Source: Sphaerolaimus hirsutus (Eukaryota > Nematoda > Chromadorea > Monhysterida > Sphaerolaimidae). From it: 64,000 bases of DNA. The DNA lies in contig OZ038459.1 of assembly GCA_964036195.1 (NCBI GenBank), positions 7,747,206-7,811,205 on the forward strand, in the 5' to 3' direction. The position numbers and the translations under genes were made by a program. Below the pieces are notes generated by a model. That model was not told the DNA's origin. It saw only the letters and a list, made by a program, of their open reading frames with translations, and did not search any database. Shown one piece after another: positions 33,015 through 42,466 of the stretch (position 1 is the first letter of the stretch; each line of letters begins with the position of its first letter).

Positions 33015-33503
33015 GTGGAGCGCACACGACGCCAGATGCCAATGATAATTACATGGTTCACGCTGCGGATATTAATATGTTGCAGTATAATTCATCCTTG
33101 GGTGTGGTTACTTGCCGCCGCGGCAATTCTAACCAGCAGCTTCTTTGAGCTAGACGGTAGGGAACGCGCGCGCCCTGTCGTCCAATGGGCCAGCACTAGC
33201 CGTCGCGGTATATTGTGTAATGATGTTGGCGATTCTGTGGGTTCTCGGGACCGGATGTCTGACCTAGCCACTCCAGCATATACCTCTGAGCCAGGGATGT
33301 CGTATGTTAACGAATCTCGGGATACAGTGTTAAGACGACCCCACGAGGACTTCCCTCAAGCTACTAGTTCCCCGTGTCTGAGCATTCAATCCCCTAGTAG
33401 ACCCCCTACCACTGTCTGTGACCTAATTACCGCCGTGAAACCACCACCTTCCAACCCTACTAGTAGCCCTCAACTCCAACCTCCCACTGGGTCAGTGAGA
33501 TGA
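33015..33503 (+). CDS. Small open frame between the upstream ORF and gag
   Basis: 162 codons, Pro/Ser-rich toward the end. It overlaps the upstream ORF by 134 nt in another frame and lies in the gag frame, separated from the gag ATG at 33546 only by a TGA at 33501-33503 and 14 sense codons. It could be an N-terminal extension of Gag reached by frameshift or readthrough, or chance. No domain recognised. Confidence 0.3.
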   Translation: MERTRRQMPMIITWFTLRILICCSIIHPWVWLLAAAAILTSSFFELDGRERARPVVQWASTSRRGILCNDVGDSVGSRDRMSDLATPAYTSEPGMSYVNESRDTVLRRPHEDFPQATSSPCLSIQSPSRPPTTVCDLITAVKPPPSNPTSSPQLQPPTGSVR

Positions 33504-33545
33504 TATCGAGGATTACTGACGAATAACCACCCAGAGTTCGATACT

Positions 33546-36500
33546 ATGATCTCCCCCTTGCAACAAGCATGTGAACCTGCTAAATTATGGGACCACCTGA
33601 AACCCTCAGACCAGTGCATTGGGGATGTATTACAACCCTTTGAACAACTTCTGAGCGAACTCGATCCTGAGATAAATAAGTTAGATCAGCTATTGTTCGA
33701 CCTTGCTACTGTAACACCTTCTGACCCATCCCAGCAAACCACCCTGGATAATGTTACTTCGGCCCTGATGACCCTTCGAACGTGGTCACAGGCAATGTTG
33801 CCATTTCATGGGTCCTTGCAAGACTCCATTGACCGTACCCTAAGTGTTCACTTGAAACCTTGGGTTGATTCCCTAGCGGGTGATTTACAATCCCTACTTA
33901 GCAACTTTTGTACTGATGTGAATGCCCGGACTAAGCCCCCCGTTGATATGACTATGCCGGCTCAGAGGCAAGCGAACCAGCAGGTACTGGCAGCGTCAGA
34001 CCCTGGCCCGGCGCGCCCACAGTCACGCGCTTACCCCGTTCAGTGCGCGCTTGCATTTATGCAATCCGTTTTGCTAGTTTCTGCACTATCAGCAAGGGAT
34101 TGGACTACTCTTCGTTCTCAGATTCAGTCGAAATCAACGGCTGGTGTCTTTGGCCTAGAAAATAAGGGTGTATCCCAAACAGTGCGCGCTGCAGCCTTGC
34201 GTAGCCTGACAGAGGCCTGGGTTTACCTCGATGTGCATCGGACCGGATTTAATACGTACATGCCATTGCTTGGCACCTTGCCAGAAACAGCTCGGTATGC
34301 TATGGCGCAATTTCACGGATGCATAGCTGAAGGCATTCGCCTCAACCATGCGTTTGCGGATATATTACCTGAGATTAAGCGCCAAGTTAATGGCCCTGTC
34401 GCTCGTAAGACAAGGAAAGAACTGCTTGCACATCTTGGTAATACCTTGGACTCTGCCCGAGACCTTTTGTGCCGCTTAGAGGATCTGGACTTTGCGCAGT
34501 ACAATGCCCTTTGTGCGATGCATATCGGTCGGGTCTCAGACAGGTGTACCCCTCAGAAATGTCGGTTGGTGTGTCAGAATTTGCTGAACAATATCGGTTT
34601 TGGATTAGACTGGCTACACCAGTTGCGTGGAAAAACTCCTGTTCCGACACCCAAACCGCAACCTTCGCAAGTACTCAAGCCACACCAGAGCGCGCATCAA
34701 CCATCCATGTATACTACTCCGTTGAACCGTAGCATTTCGACCTTACCCCCCGCCTGGAATAATGTCTTAGTAGCTCACCTAATGAGCCCCGACCCTATGC
34801 GATGCATGGCGGCACATCAGTGGCCGCCTGATCCTTCTGTTAAAGTGCAAACCGACCCGCCGCGCATTGTACTGACTGACTTATCTACGCACGCTTGGGT
34901 AGAACCTGTAGGTCCGGAGTTCTCTGTTGGCCCAGTGGCTGAGGTTGACGTCAAAACCACTTGGGTTGGTCGTATTTTGCCTACAGTTGGTATTATGGAC
35001 ACACCCTGGGCCATTATTGATCCGCGAAACACTGATCTCGTGCGCGCTTATTCAAAGTTGATTGCTGCCTATTTCGAGTCTGAATACATTTTCCAACTTG
35101 TGTTTCGCTATGGCTGGTTTCCAGATAGCTTACTTACTGCATTTCAACGCTGTGCCTTCCTTGTGCAAAAGCTTGTTGACACGCTTGACCGTTCTATTAA
35201 GCATGGCGAAACAGTAGGCATAACAGACACCTATCCATTACCCGAACAGTACCACATTAATGGTCGCTTTTTGTATAAGTTGGCTAGTGATGCTCGTCGC
35301 GACTATAAACAAGTTGGGGCTAGCTACACTAAGCTGGCACGACGATATTCGGCGGTGCCTGTGCACACTACCCCGATGTTCCCAATTGACCGAAATAATC
35401 GCTTCGAGCACTCTCGCCGTCGCTTACAGCTGCCTACCGCTCAAAACGCGCACTCACAGATGGTTCGGGTAACGAATAGTGTTAGCTGCGATGCTAACGT
35501 AGATATGATTCAGCCGGATGATGTAGGAACGCGGGACAACCAATACGACTTTCTGTTGTCGCACCAGGGTTACCAGCAGCCTGACTCGGCTGGTGGAGCC
35601 CCTGCAACCGCCGCTGTGCAGGCGCCCCAGAGATTATATCATACGGGACATCAGCACACCGGTAGGCTCTCGGTTCCACCAGCACATCTCAGTTCTTCTG
35701 TAGCACCCACTTCGGCTTTAGATCAACTTAAGTCAGAAATGGACCAAAAATATGCTAATATGCGTGACCAGATGGAGGCGATGAACGCTAACATGCGAGC
35801 CCTATTAGACCAAAGACGTGCCCAATCACGAGCCCAGCCTCAAGTTTTGCAACCGAATGTATCAAATGACCCGCCTAGTACTGCAACTAGCTCGGACGAG
35901 GATTTGGCTAAGCATATTAAGAAGCTTAAAATGCTTGGTTGTCCCATGTTCTCGGGTAAAGCGTCTGTTGATGTCGGCCAGTGGCTAGCACAGTTTACCG
36001 CGAAATGTAGAATCTGCAAAATAGCCTCTGACGAAGAAATGGCTTTGACTCTGGCTGCTGTGTTGGAACATGATGCAGCCACGCTGTGTTATGGCCAACC
36101 ACAGGAAGTCCAGACCTCTTTTATGAAACTGGAGTCAGCTCTTAAAGCTCACTTTGGTCAGGCAAAACATGTGCTAGCTACATGCCGAGCAATTACACTT
36201 ATGAATTGGAAACCGAATGACACGATTGATACTGTGCGACGCCGTTTGATGACCGAATCTGCGCAGTTGAAAGATGTGAATCACGGCAAGCGTGAATTGC
36301 GCATGATTGAGGGATTTTTGCATGCCTTGGGTCAACATAATTCCGAGTTGCGTCAATTAGTTGAATTAAATTCTGCTTCACTCGAGTCTTTCGACAAGCT
36401 GATTCAGCATGCTAAAGTCGCTCAACAGTCTTTGGAAAATCGTAAGCTTGAGCAAGACCGCTCAGCTAAGGACACTGAGTTTAAGCGCATGCGCGATGAA

Positions 36501-38036
36501 CTCTCGCAACTGCGGCAGCAAATGTCTAGTGTACGCATGGGCGATAATCGTCAGCAGTTGGGTGGCGGTATGTTGGCTGGCCAACAGCCAATGTTCCGAC
36601 CACCGATGGATATGCGCCAAAACCCGCGATTTGCCTTTCCCGCGCCACAAGCGCAGCCTAGTGCTCAACCGCCGTTCAATGCACAGCGCATGCCAATTAG
36701 ACCGCAACGAGATATTCCGCCTATGCGTCTACCACCCGCCGTACAAGGTCCGCGTTTTGCTCCGCGTCCAACAGTTGATGTAGGGCCACCTGTAGTAGCT
36801 ATTGACAAGCCCGGTCGACAGCCTCCCAATGCTTACAAGAGCTATTTTTGTGATAAATGTAAAATGGCCGGCCATACCACCGAGGAGTGTGGCCGTCGTG
36901 CAACCGGTCCTACCTCATCTGGCCCTGCACCAGCCCAAACGCCGCGTGAGCCACTTAAGTGTTTTAAGTGCAATAAGCCTGGCCATTTCTCGCGTGAGTG
37001 CCCCGAAAACACGCCTGTGCAGAATGTCAATGAACTGTACGCACAGTATGATATCATACCCGACGATCAAATTGGTTACACTGATTTGCAAAATGACTTA
37101 GTTGAGGGAGTAGCAGACCCTAATGACCTGCAAGGTTATTACAACGAATACCCGGCGGAAACCATGCATCAGTACCAATATGATTACTCGGATATGGCAC
37201 CACCAGAAACAGACGCATTAGCCGAAGAGGAGAATGATGTGCGTGTGAATTTTCTGGGTTCCTGTCCAGAACTCTACAACTATTCTGACCCAACTCCAAT
37301 AAGCTATTTTGACGTTTGTGTTACGCAGTGGGTGGACACGTCTACTACTGAGCCAAAGGGCGCCGCGCCAAAGTGCCAGGCCAACGTCCCTGGGACGGTG
37401 CGCGCGCTCAGTGACTCAGTAGCTGGCAAGAGGCCCACTACAAGTTTTTGTAAAACCTTGACTGGTGTTCCCCAGGTCGATTATGTTTGTGACTCGATCC
37501 CACACCCAAGTATTCCGGAAATTCGCATTCAATCTTGCGAACCTGACCAGACCTCAGCCCTCGCGGTAACCACGCAAAAGTCCCAAGCCTACGTCCCTGG
37601 GATTCGTGATACCGCGGGTACTGATGACCTGGAGCATGTATTATTGGGTAGTCAAAAAACTGCGCAAGTACCAACACAAACATCTACCTGGACACCCTCT
37701 ATTAATATGTTTCGCCCTATCAACCCCGCCACACACACGTCTGTAGTTGCTGCTCTAGATCTCAGTACTTCCGATGCTGGCCGAGAAACCTGTCGTGACC
37801 GTAGGAAATATTATTGGGAGCAACTCTCCCCGGATCTAGGTGTCAAGCGCGTGGAGTACCAATGTAATGCCGCACAAGTTGTAGTAACCGAACCATTGGG
37901 TGCTCGCTTGCAAAGTGGTAAAATGACGCGTCCAAAGCACACTGTGCGTGATTTAATTACACCTAGTATTTACCACCGTGCCGTAATTCAAGGTGTAGGG
38001 CCCTATCTAGTATTAGCCGATACTGGCGCGGAATAA
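33546..38036 (+). CDS. Gypsy Gag and start of protease
   Basis: ATG at 33546. An unusually long N-terminal region of about 700 residues has no recognised domain. A coiled coil follows (LDQLKSEMDQKYANMRDQME, about residue 723), then a retrotransposon-gag capsid region (35890-36400) and a Gln/Pro-rich linker. Two CCHC zinc knuckles, CDKCKMAGHTTEEC (36852) and CFKCNKPGHFSREC (36960), show nucleic-acid binding. After an acidic Tyr-rich segment the frame reaches the protease active site ADTGAE and meets TAA at 38034. The downstream codons continue the protease in the same frame. About 1496 codons is well above a usual Gypsy gag. Confidence 0.9.
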   Translation: MISPLQQACEPAKLWDHLKPSDQCIGDVLQPFEQLLSELDPEINKLDQLLFDLATVTPSDPSQQTTLDNVTSALMTLRTWSQAMLPFHGSLQDSIDRTLSVHLKPWVDSLAGDLQSLLSNFCTDVNARTKPPVDMTMPAQRQANQQVLAASDPGPARPQSRAYPVQCALAFMQSVLLVSALSARDWTTLRSQIQSKSTAGVFGLENKGVSQTVRAAALRSLTEAWVYLDVHRTGFNTYMPLLGTLPETARYAMAQFHGCIAEGIRLNHAFADILPEIKRQVNGPVARKTRKELLAHLGNTLDSARDLLCRLEDLDFAQYNALCAMHIGRVSDRCTPQKCRLVCQNLLNNIGFGLDWLHQLRGKTPVPTPKPQPSQVLKPHQSAHQPSMYTTPLNRSISTLPPAWNNVLVAHLMSPDPMRCMAAHQWPPDPSVKVQTDPPRIVLTDLSTHAWVEPVGPEFSVGPVAEVDVKTTWVGRILPTVGIMDTPWAIIDPRNTDLVRAYSKLIAAYFESEYIFQLVFRYGWFPDSLLTAFQRCAFLVQKLVDTLDRSIKHGETVGITDTYPLPEQYHINGRFLYKLASDARRDYKQVGASYTKLARRYSAVPVHTTPMFPIDRNNRFEHSRRRLQLPTAQNAHSQMVRVTNSVSCDANVDMIQPDDVGTRDNQYDFLLSHQGYQQPDSAGGAPATAAVQAPQRLYHTGHQHTGRLSVPPAHLSSSVAPTSALDQLKSEMDQKYANMRDQMEAMNANMRALLDQRRAQSRAQPQVLQPNVSNDPPSTATSSDEDLAKHIKKLKMLGCPMFSGKASVDVGQWLAQFTAKCRICKIASDEEMALTLAAVLEHDAATLCYGQPQEVQTSFMKLESALKAHFGQAKHVLATCRAITLMNWKPNDTIDTVRRRLMTESAQLKDVNHGKRELRMIEGFLHALGQHNSELRQLVELNSASLESFDKLIQHAKVAQQSLENRKLEQDRSAKDTEFKRMRDELSQLRQQMSSVRMGDNRQQLGGGMLAGQQPMFRPPMDMRQNPRFAFPAPQAQPSAQPPFNAQRMPIRPQRDIPPMRLPPAVQGPRFAPRPTVDVGPPVVAIDKPGRQPPNAYKSYFCDKCKMAGHTTEECGRRATGPTSSGPAPAQTPREPLKCFKCNKPGHFSRECPENTPVQNVNELYAQYDIIPDDQIGYTDLQNDLVEGVADPNDLQGYYNEYPAETMHQYQYDYSDMAPPETDALAEEENDVRVNFLGSCPELYNYSDPTPISYFDVCVTQWVDTSTTEPKGAAPKCQANVPGTVRALSDSVAGKRPTTSFCKTLTGVPQVDYVCDSIPHPSIPEIRIQSCEPDQTSALAVTTQKSQAYVPGIRDTAGTDDLEHVLLGSQKTAQVPTQTSTWTPSINMFRPINPATHTSVVAALDLSTSDAGRETCRDRRKYYWEQLSPDLGVKRVEYQCNAAQVVVTEPLGARLQSGKMTRPKHTVRDLITPSIYHRAVIQGVGPYLVLADTGAE
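37364..37402 (+). ncRNA. Stem-loop 7 of the constant-loop family (coding)
   Basis: Outer CGCGCC/GGTGCG, inner CCAGG/CCTGG, loop CCAACGTC (37381-37388). Compared with stem-loop 6 the inner A-T pair has become G-C on both sides. Confidence 0.75.
37562..37616 (+). ncRNA. Stem-loop 8 of the constant-loop family (coding)
   Basis: Outermost CGCGGTA/TACCGCG, then CACG/CGTG, then TCCCAAG/CCTGGGA with one mismatch, loop CCTACGTC (37588-37595). Read as KSQAYVPG. Confidence 0.75.
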
Positions 38037-39989
38037 AGTGCCATTCCTGTGTCTTTATTGGAACAAATTGAGAGCCTTTCAGGGAAATGTCTAGACCGTC
38101 GAATTTTTCAATTGGAAAAACCCCTTGTTTGTAAAGGCTATACAGGACATAAACATACGTTACTTTACTCGATCCAATTGACAGTCTCGATCGGTACGGA
38201 GACACGACGCATAAACTTCGCAATTTCCTTTGAAGGCACTCAGTGCATTATAGGTATTGGTGATTATGCTAAATTTTGGTTCCTACCTATTTGTCCTGGC
38301 GCTTGTATGACACGACCAGTTATGCATAGCAATAAACGGTATCTCATCCCGGGTGATGAGCCTTGCTTGCTCTATGAAGGGGAAATTCCCTACGTAGACA
38401 CCGGGTTACGTACAGGCGCCATTGCAAAAACAGGTGAAAATATCCCAGAAGCAATTGAACGAGTTCAATCCAGTAATATTTACACTGTAGGATCACTTTT
38501 AGAGCCGTATTTGACCCCAAAAACAGATGTAAATAGGCTTTGTTCCTCGTCACCCGTCCCCTATTTCTCGCCAAGTAAGGGTACTGGTGCTGTTGGGGTT
38601 GTCGCAACGGAAAACTGGGTATGTCCACCGCGCTCCGTGTCTTATGTGCCGGCTGAGTTGGCAGATGCTCCCCAGGAGATACTCACCACGGTTCTTTTCA
38701 GCCCACATGCACACTTTTCCGAAAATTTCGAAAACACTTTGCTACCACTAGAGAACGGGAATGAACTCTTTGTTCCGTTTGCAAATCACTCGGACAAGGA
38801 GATGGTGCTATTTGCCTGCCAGTCTCTTGGCTGGGCCGAAGAGGTGGTGGTGGAACCGACTAACGACTTCCACATGAACGAACTTGCAGTTGAATTCGCC
38901 GATGTGTGGTGGCAAACAGTGCAGATACCCTTGTGTAAGGCTCTCTGTGAAGCCAACTTGGCTTCCACACAGGTAGAACCCCCTGAGGACCCTGTAATCA
39001 CTGCTCAATCACCCCCTGAGACTCGATTGCACCAACTTGGGAAAATTCTGGACGAAGGAGTACTTAGCCACCTCCCCTTGGAAAAGCAACAGGTGTTGCG
39101 TGACTGGCTATTAGAACGCCATCACATCTTTTCACTGTCCGATTTTGACATGGGAGATACAGGCGATATAATTTACCACCCCATCGAAACCGGAAATTCT
39201 CCCCCGATTCAACAGAAAGTCCGTAGATTAGCTATCGGGTTACGTAAGGAAGTTGAACGCCAAGTGCAGCTGTGGCTGAAATTAGGGATAATTGAGCCGT
39301 CAGTGTCTCCTTGGGCATCCCCGATTGTCCCGGTGCGTAAGAAAAATGGCGCGCTGCGATTATGTGTCAATTACCGTCGTGTGAACTTAGTGACCAAGCG
39401 TGATTGTTTTGCATTGCCAAATTGTGCTGATCTGATTGACATGGCTGGACTCGTGCACCCCCAGTATTTTTCATCGCTCGATTTAGCATCTGGGTATCTG
39501 CAGATGCGTATCGACCCCCGGGATATTCCAAAAACTGCATTTACTAGCCATGTCGGTCTGTTTCAGTATAAATTTATGCCGTTCGGCCTAGTTAACGCGC
39601 CAGCCTCATTTAGTCGGCTTATTGCTAATGTACTTGCGGGTTTAGATCCAGACCGTGTGCATTTCTACCTGGACGACGTTTTGGTTTGCGCCGAAACCGA
39701 GGAACATATGTACTCGCTTTTGGATGATGTTTTTGCTCGTTTCGATCGATACACCCTTAAAGTCGGTATTAAGAAATGTGAATTCTTTAAAGAACGCGTT
39801 AACTTTCTGGGTTGTGTCCTAACGAGGGAAGGCATTGAAATGCAACAGTCAAAAATCACCACTATCCAAAATTACCCAGTCCCAGTAACCACTAAGGAAA
39901 TCCGTCGATTCCTGGGCATGTGCTCTTTTTACCGTCGCTGGGTTGAGGGTTTCTCCTTTATTACACGACCGTTGCACTTAAAAATTTAG
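38037..39989 (+). CDS. Gypsy protease remainder and reverse transcriptase
   Basis: Same frame as gag, directly after the TAA at 38034-38036. No ATG is needed if the stop is read through; a GTG at 38049 is not a convincing start. The protease continues SAIPVSLLEQIE. The reverse transcriptase has SLDLASGYLQMRID (39475), FMPFGLVNAPASFSRL and the catalytic FYLDDVLVC (39664). The thumb follows, with FLGMCSFYRRW. The frame ends at TAG (39987) exactly at the RT-RNase H connection, where the protein family continues without a break. The two stops make this copy probably defective. Confidence 0.88.
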   Translation, partial: SAIPVSLLEQIESLSGKCLDRRIFQLEKPLVCKGYTGHKHTLLYSIQLTVSIGTETRRINFAISFEGTQCIIGIGDYAKFWFLPICPGACMTRPVMHSNKRYLIPGDEPCLLYEGEIPYVDTGLRTGAIAKTGENIPEAIERVQSSNIYTVGSLLEPYLTPKTDVNRLCSSSPVPYFSPSKGTGAVGVVATENWVCPPRSVSYVPAELADAPQEILTTVLFSPHAHFSENFENTLLPLENGNELFVPFANHSDKEMVLFACQSLGWAEEVVVEPTNDFHMNELAVEFADVWWQTVQIPLCKALCEANLASTQVEPPEDPVITAQSPPETRLHQLGKILDEGVLSHLPLEKQQVLRDWLLERHHIFSLSDFDMGDTGDIIYHPIETGNSPPIQQKVRRLAIGLRKEVERQVQLWLKLGIIEPSVSPWASPIVPVRKKNGALRLCVNYRRVNLVTKRDCFALPNCADLIDMAGLVHPQYFSSLDLASGYLQMRIDPRDIPKTAFTSHVGLFQYKFMPFGLVNAPASFSRLIANVLAGLDPDRVHFYLDDVLVCAETEEHMYSLLDDVFARFDRYTLKVGIKKCEFFKERVNFLGCVLTREGIEMQQSKITTIQNYPVPVTTKEIRRFLGMCSFYRRWVEGFSFITRPLHLKI

Positions 39990-42338
39990 GGTGCTAAGAC
40001 TACCTGGGATGACGAATGTCAGGCTGCCTTTGAAGAACTTAAGAAACGTTTAGTAGAAGGCCCAATTTTAGCCTACCCTAAAGAGGGTCGCCCATTTATT
40101 TTGCACACGGATGCCTCTCGCAGTGGTTTAGGCGCGGTTTTGAGTCAGATGGACGATGCAGGCCGCCATCGCGTGGTCGCTTATGCTAGTTGCGCGTTAA
40201 AAGGTGCCGAGAAACGTTACAATACCACGGAACTGGAGTGCCTAGCTATTGTCTGGTCCTTGAAATACTGGAAACATTATTTGACACAACAAGAAGTTAT
40301 TATTGTAACGGATCACCGCACGCTTACATGGGCACTGGAAAACCGTTCTGAGAACCCTCGCTTAGACAAGTGGTATGTGTTTCTAATGGCTTACCAACCT
40401 AAGATCATTTTTAAACGCGGTAGTGAGAATAGTGTGGCAGATGCGTTGTCGCGTATTGCCGAGTCGGTTAATTTCCATAAGTGGACTGAGGATCATTTAC
40501 AAGGTAAATTCGACCCCGAAGAGGTACCCGCTGGTATCTGCCCCCTGGCCACTTTCACTGATAAATGGCAAGCGCACCCGTTGAACCAACCTGAGCCCGA
40601 CTTGTCTGAATACTCTGCCGTTGAGATTACGAAAATTTCTGACGAAATGCACTATGTATGGCATCCCCCGCTCGGTGTAGGTCACATTCAAGTACTGGAC
40701 AATATACCTCACCCAGCTAATCAGGATAGAACACCAAAAGCGAACAACCCTTCAATTTTCGAAGCTAAGTCCACCCCCGTCGAAAGATTTAACATGACCG
40801 GTAAGGATGTCGACGTAACCCGCGATGCAGGTCTCGCGATAGACGGTATCGTGGGTTTTACGCTGGAATCCGTTGCTGAGGAAACTCAAAAGTTTTGGCA
40901 ACGAATTATAAAAGGTCAGGAAGCCGACCCCGATACTCAGTCCATTAAGCTGTTTTTGACCACTAGGCAATACACGAAGCACGCGCGCTTCAATACTTGG
41001 TTAGATCGCAACTATACTGGGTTTTGTGTGGCGCATGATGTATTGTGGTTTATGGGAAATACTAGTCGTTGTGCGTGTCTGGTGGTTCCAATAGAAATTA
41101 CTTCAGAGCTTTGTGAAAGATTTCATTCCTGGGGACACCCAGCTGGTCTCAAGTTGTCTATGTTGTTAAGGATTTATTTTTGGTGGTTCACACTGACCAT
41201 GGATGCTCATCGTGCTGTGGATAAATGTCTGGAGTGCGCCACTAGGACAGGACAGGGTCGTAAACGTCTCAACCCGCTCACTCCTATTTCAGTGGTGGCA
41301 GAGCCATTTTTCCATATCCATATGGACGTTCTAAAAATGCCAATGTCGCAAAATGGTTTTCAGTACGTATTGGTCTTGCAAGATGCATTTACAAAATACC
41401 CTTGTGCATATGCTCTCCGGTTAAAAGACGCGGAAACAGTGGCGTACCATTTTATGCAATTTGTTTCAGATCATGGTGTCCCACGAGTACTTGTCACTGA
41501 CAACGGTTCGGAATTTTGCAATGCGATTTTACATGGGTTGACACAATTTTGGGGAACAGACCATCGCAAGACCACTGTGTACCGACCACAAGCGAATGCA
41601 TTAGTAGAGCGTTTTAACCGCACTTTGTTAGACATGTTGGCTAAAATGTGCACTCTGCGCCCTACTGACTGGGATGAGTGGCTTGCCCCTGCACTGTACT
41701 GGTACAGAGCCATACCTCATGCAAGTACTGGTGAATCTCCGCACTTTTTGGCAACAGGTCGCGACATGCCGCTTCCCGGCGACACGTCGTTTTTGGAAAC
41801 GTCGCAACTTGTGTATAATGAACACCCAAAGTACCATGAGCGGATTGTCCAGTATACGCGTGAGGCTTGGAAAATTGCCAAAGAGTTGATCGATTTGGCG
41901 CAAGCACAACAAAAAGCTCAGTATGATAAGAAATGTAAGCCCCTGACTTTTGAAATAGGTCAGCGTGTGTGGTACTTAGCAGAAGGTGTCGTGACTGGTC
42001 CCGCTTATAAACTTGCCCGGCCGTACATCGGTCCTTATCGCATTTTGGAGCTTAAAGGGAAGACAGCCAAAATTAAGCGCATCAACCAATGCGATGCGGC
42101 AGCAATTCGTGTCAACCTGGATAAACTGCTTCCGGTAAAGGACTCTGTAGCTTCAGGTGCGATTTGGACCGGTCGCGCCCTGCGCAAGGTGCGTGAGGTT
42201 CCGTTGGAGAGTGAACTGCCGACACATGATGTCTCTGGTGAGAAAACCGACACTGGTGTGATGCCTGGCGACAAGCCACTGTCAGGTGATGGCATGGTAC
42301 TCAGAAGTGGTAAATATGTGCGTTCTAATTCAAAGTAA
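39990..42338 (+). CDS. Gypsy RNase H and integrase
   Basis: In frame with the RT segment after the TAG. RNase H: HTDASRSGLGAVLSQ (40104), TELECLAIVWSLKYW and a terminal VADALSRI. Integrase: zinc-binding H/H and C-X2-C (CERFHSWGH, CLECATRT, 41119-41250), catalytic Asp in HMDVLKM (41319), second Asp in VTDNGSEF (41497), Glu in NALVERFNRTL (41596). A GPY/F module follows (RPYIGPYRILELKGK, about 42018). No chromodomain and no envelope ORF. The frame closes 128 bp before the 3' LTR. Confidence 0.9.
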   Translation, partial: GAKTTWDDECQAAFEELKKRLVEGPILAYPKEGRPFILHTDASRSGLGAVLSQMDDAGRHRVVAYASCALKGAEKRYNTTELECLAIVWSLKYWKHYLTQQEVIIVTDHRTLTWALENRSENPRLDKWYVFLMAYQPKIIFKRGSENSVADALSRIAESVNFHKWTEDHLQGKFDPEEVPAGICPLATFTDKWQAHPLNQPEPDLSEYSAVEITKISDEMHYVWHPPLGVGHIQVLDNIPHPANQDRTPKANNPSIFEAKSTPVERFNMTGKDVDVTRDAGLAIDGIVGFTLESVAEETQKFWQRIIKGQEADPDTQSIKLFLTTRQYTKHARFNTWLDRNYTGFCVAHDVLWFMGNTSRCACLVVPIEITSELCERFHSWGHPAGLKLSMLLRIYFWWFTLTMDAHRAVDKCLECATRTGQGRKRLNPLTPISVVAEPFFHIHMDVLKMPMSQNGFQYVLVLQDAFTKYPCAYALRLKDAETVAYHFMQFVSDHGVPRVLVTDNGSEFCNAILHGLTQFWGTDHRKTTVYRPQANALVERFNRTLLDMLAKMCTLRPTDWDEWLAPALYWYRAIPHASTGESPHFLATGRDMPLPGDTSFLETSQLVYNEHPKYHERIVQYTREAWKIAKELIDLAQAQQKAQYDKKCKPLTFEIGQRVWYLAEGVVTGPAYKLARPYIGPYRILELKGKTAKIKRINQCDAAAIRVNLDKLLPVKDSVASGAIWTGRALRKVREVPLESELPTHDVSGEKTDTGVMPGDKPLSGDGMVLRSGKYVRSNSK

Positions 42339-42450
42339 GCTACCCTGGAAGTTATTTCGAGTAATAAGGTAATATGTGTGAGACCGTAGTTTAAGTTTCT
42401 CTCTTTTCTAAGTTCCGTTTTAGTTTCTAAACAACCTGTGGTTAGACCAC

Positions 42451-42466
42451 GCAAGGGGGGAGGAAG
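42451..42466 (+). promoter_or_regulatory. Polypurine tract of Gypsy element
   Basis: GCAAGGGGGGAGGAAG lies directly before TGTAATGCC. This sets the true start of the 3' LTR at 42467, 48 bp upstream of where the two LTR copies begin to align. Confidence 0.8.

Larger units (their letters stand above)
31284..33148 (+). pseudogene. Upstream ORF crossing the LTR and primer-binding site (frameshifted copy)
   Basis: In this 5' copy the frame opens at ATG 31284 and is broken near 31864, where one base is missing relative to the 3' LTR copy (45021 onward), which is open throughout. It resumes to 33148. It passes out of the LTR at 32210 and through the primer-binding site without a stop. The product would be about 620 residues: an acidic start (MEVAFICLHSSDVQLSV), a basic segment (KKGKLQPHVIRRKLLQF), a cysteine pair EYGHCPRCCYLSHNGD, then an acidic Ser/Asp-rich end. 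No known domain is recognised. It overlaps the frame at 33015-33503. Confidence 0.65.

Noticed and set aside
38049-38051. GTG as a start codon for the reverse transcriptase frame
   Set aside because: It is simply the next GTG after the in-frame TAA in the middle of the protease. The protein family continues across the stop, so this is not a real start.
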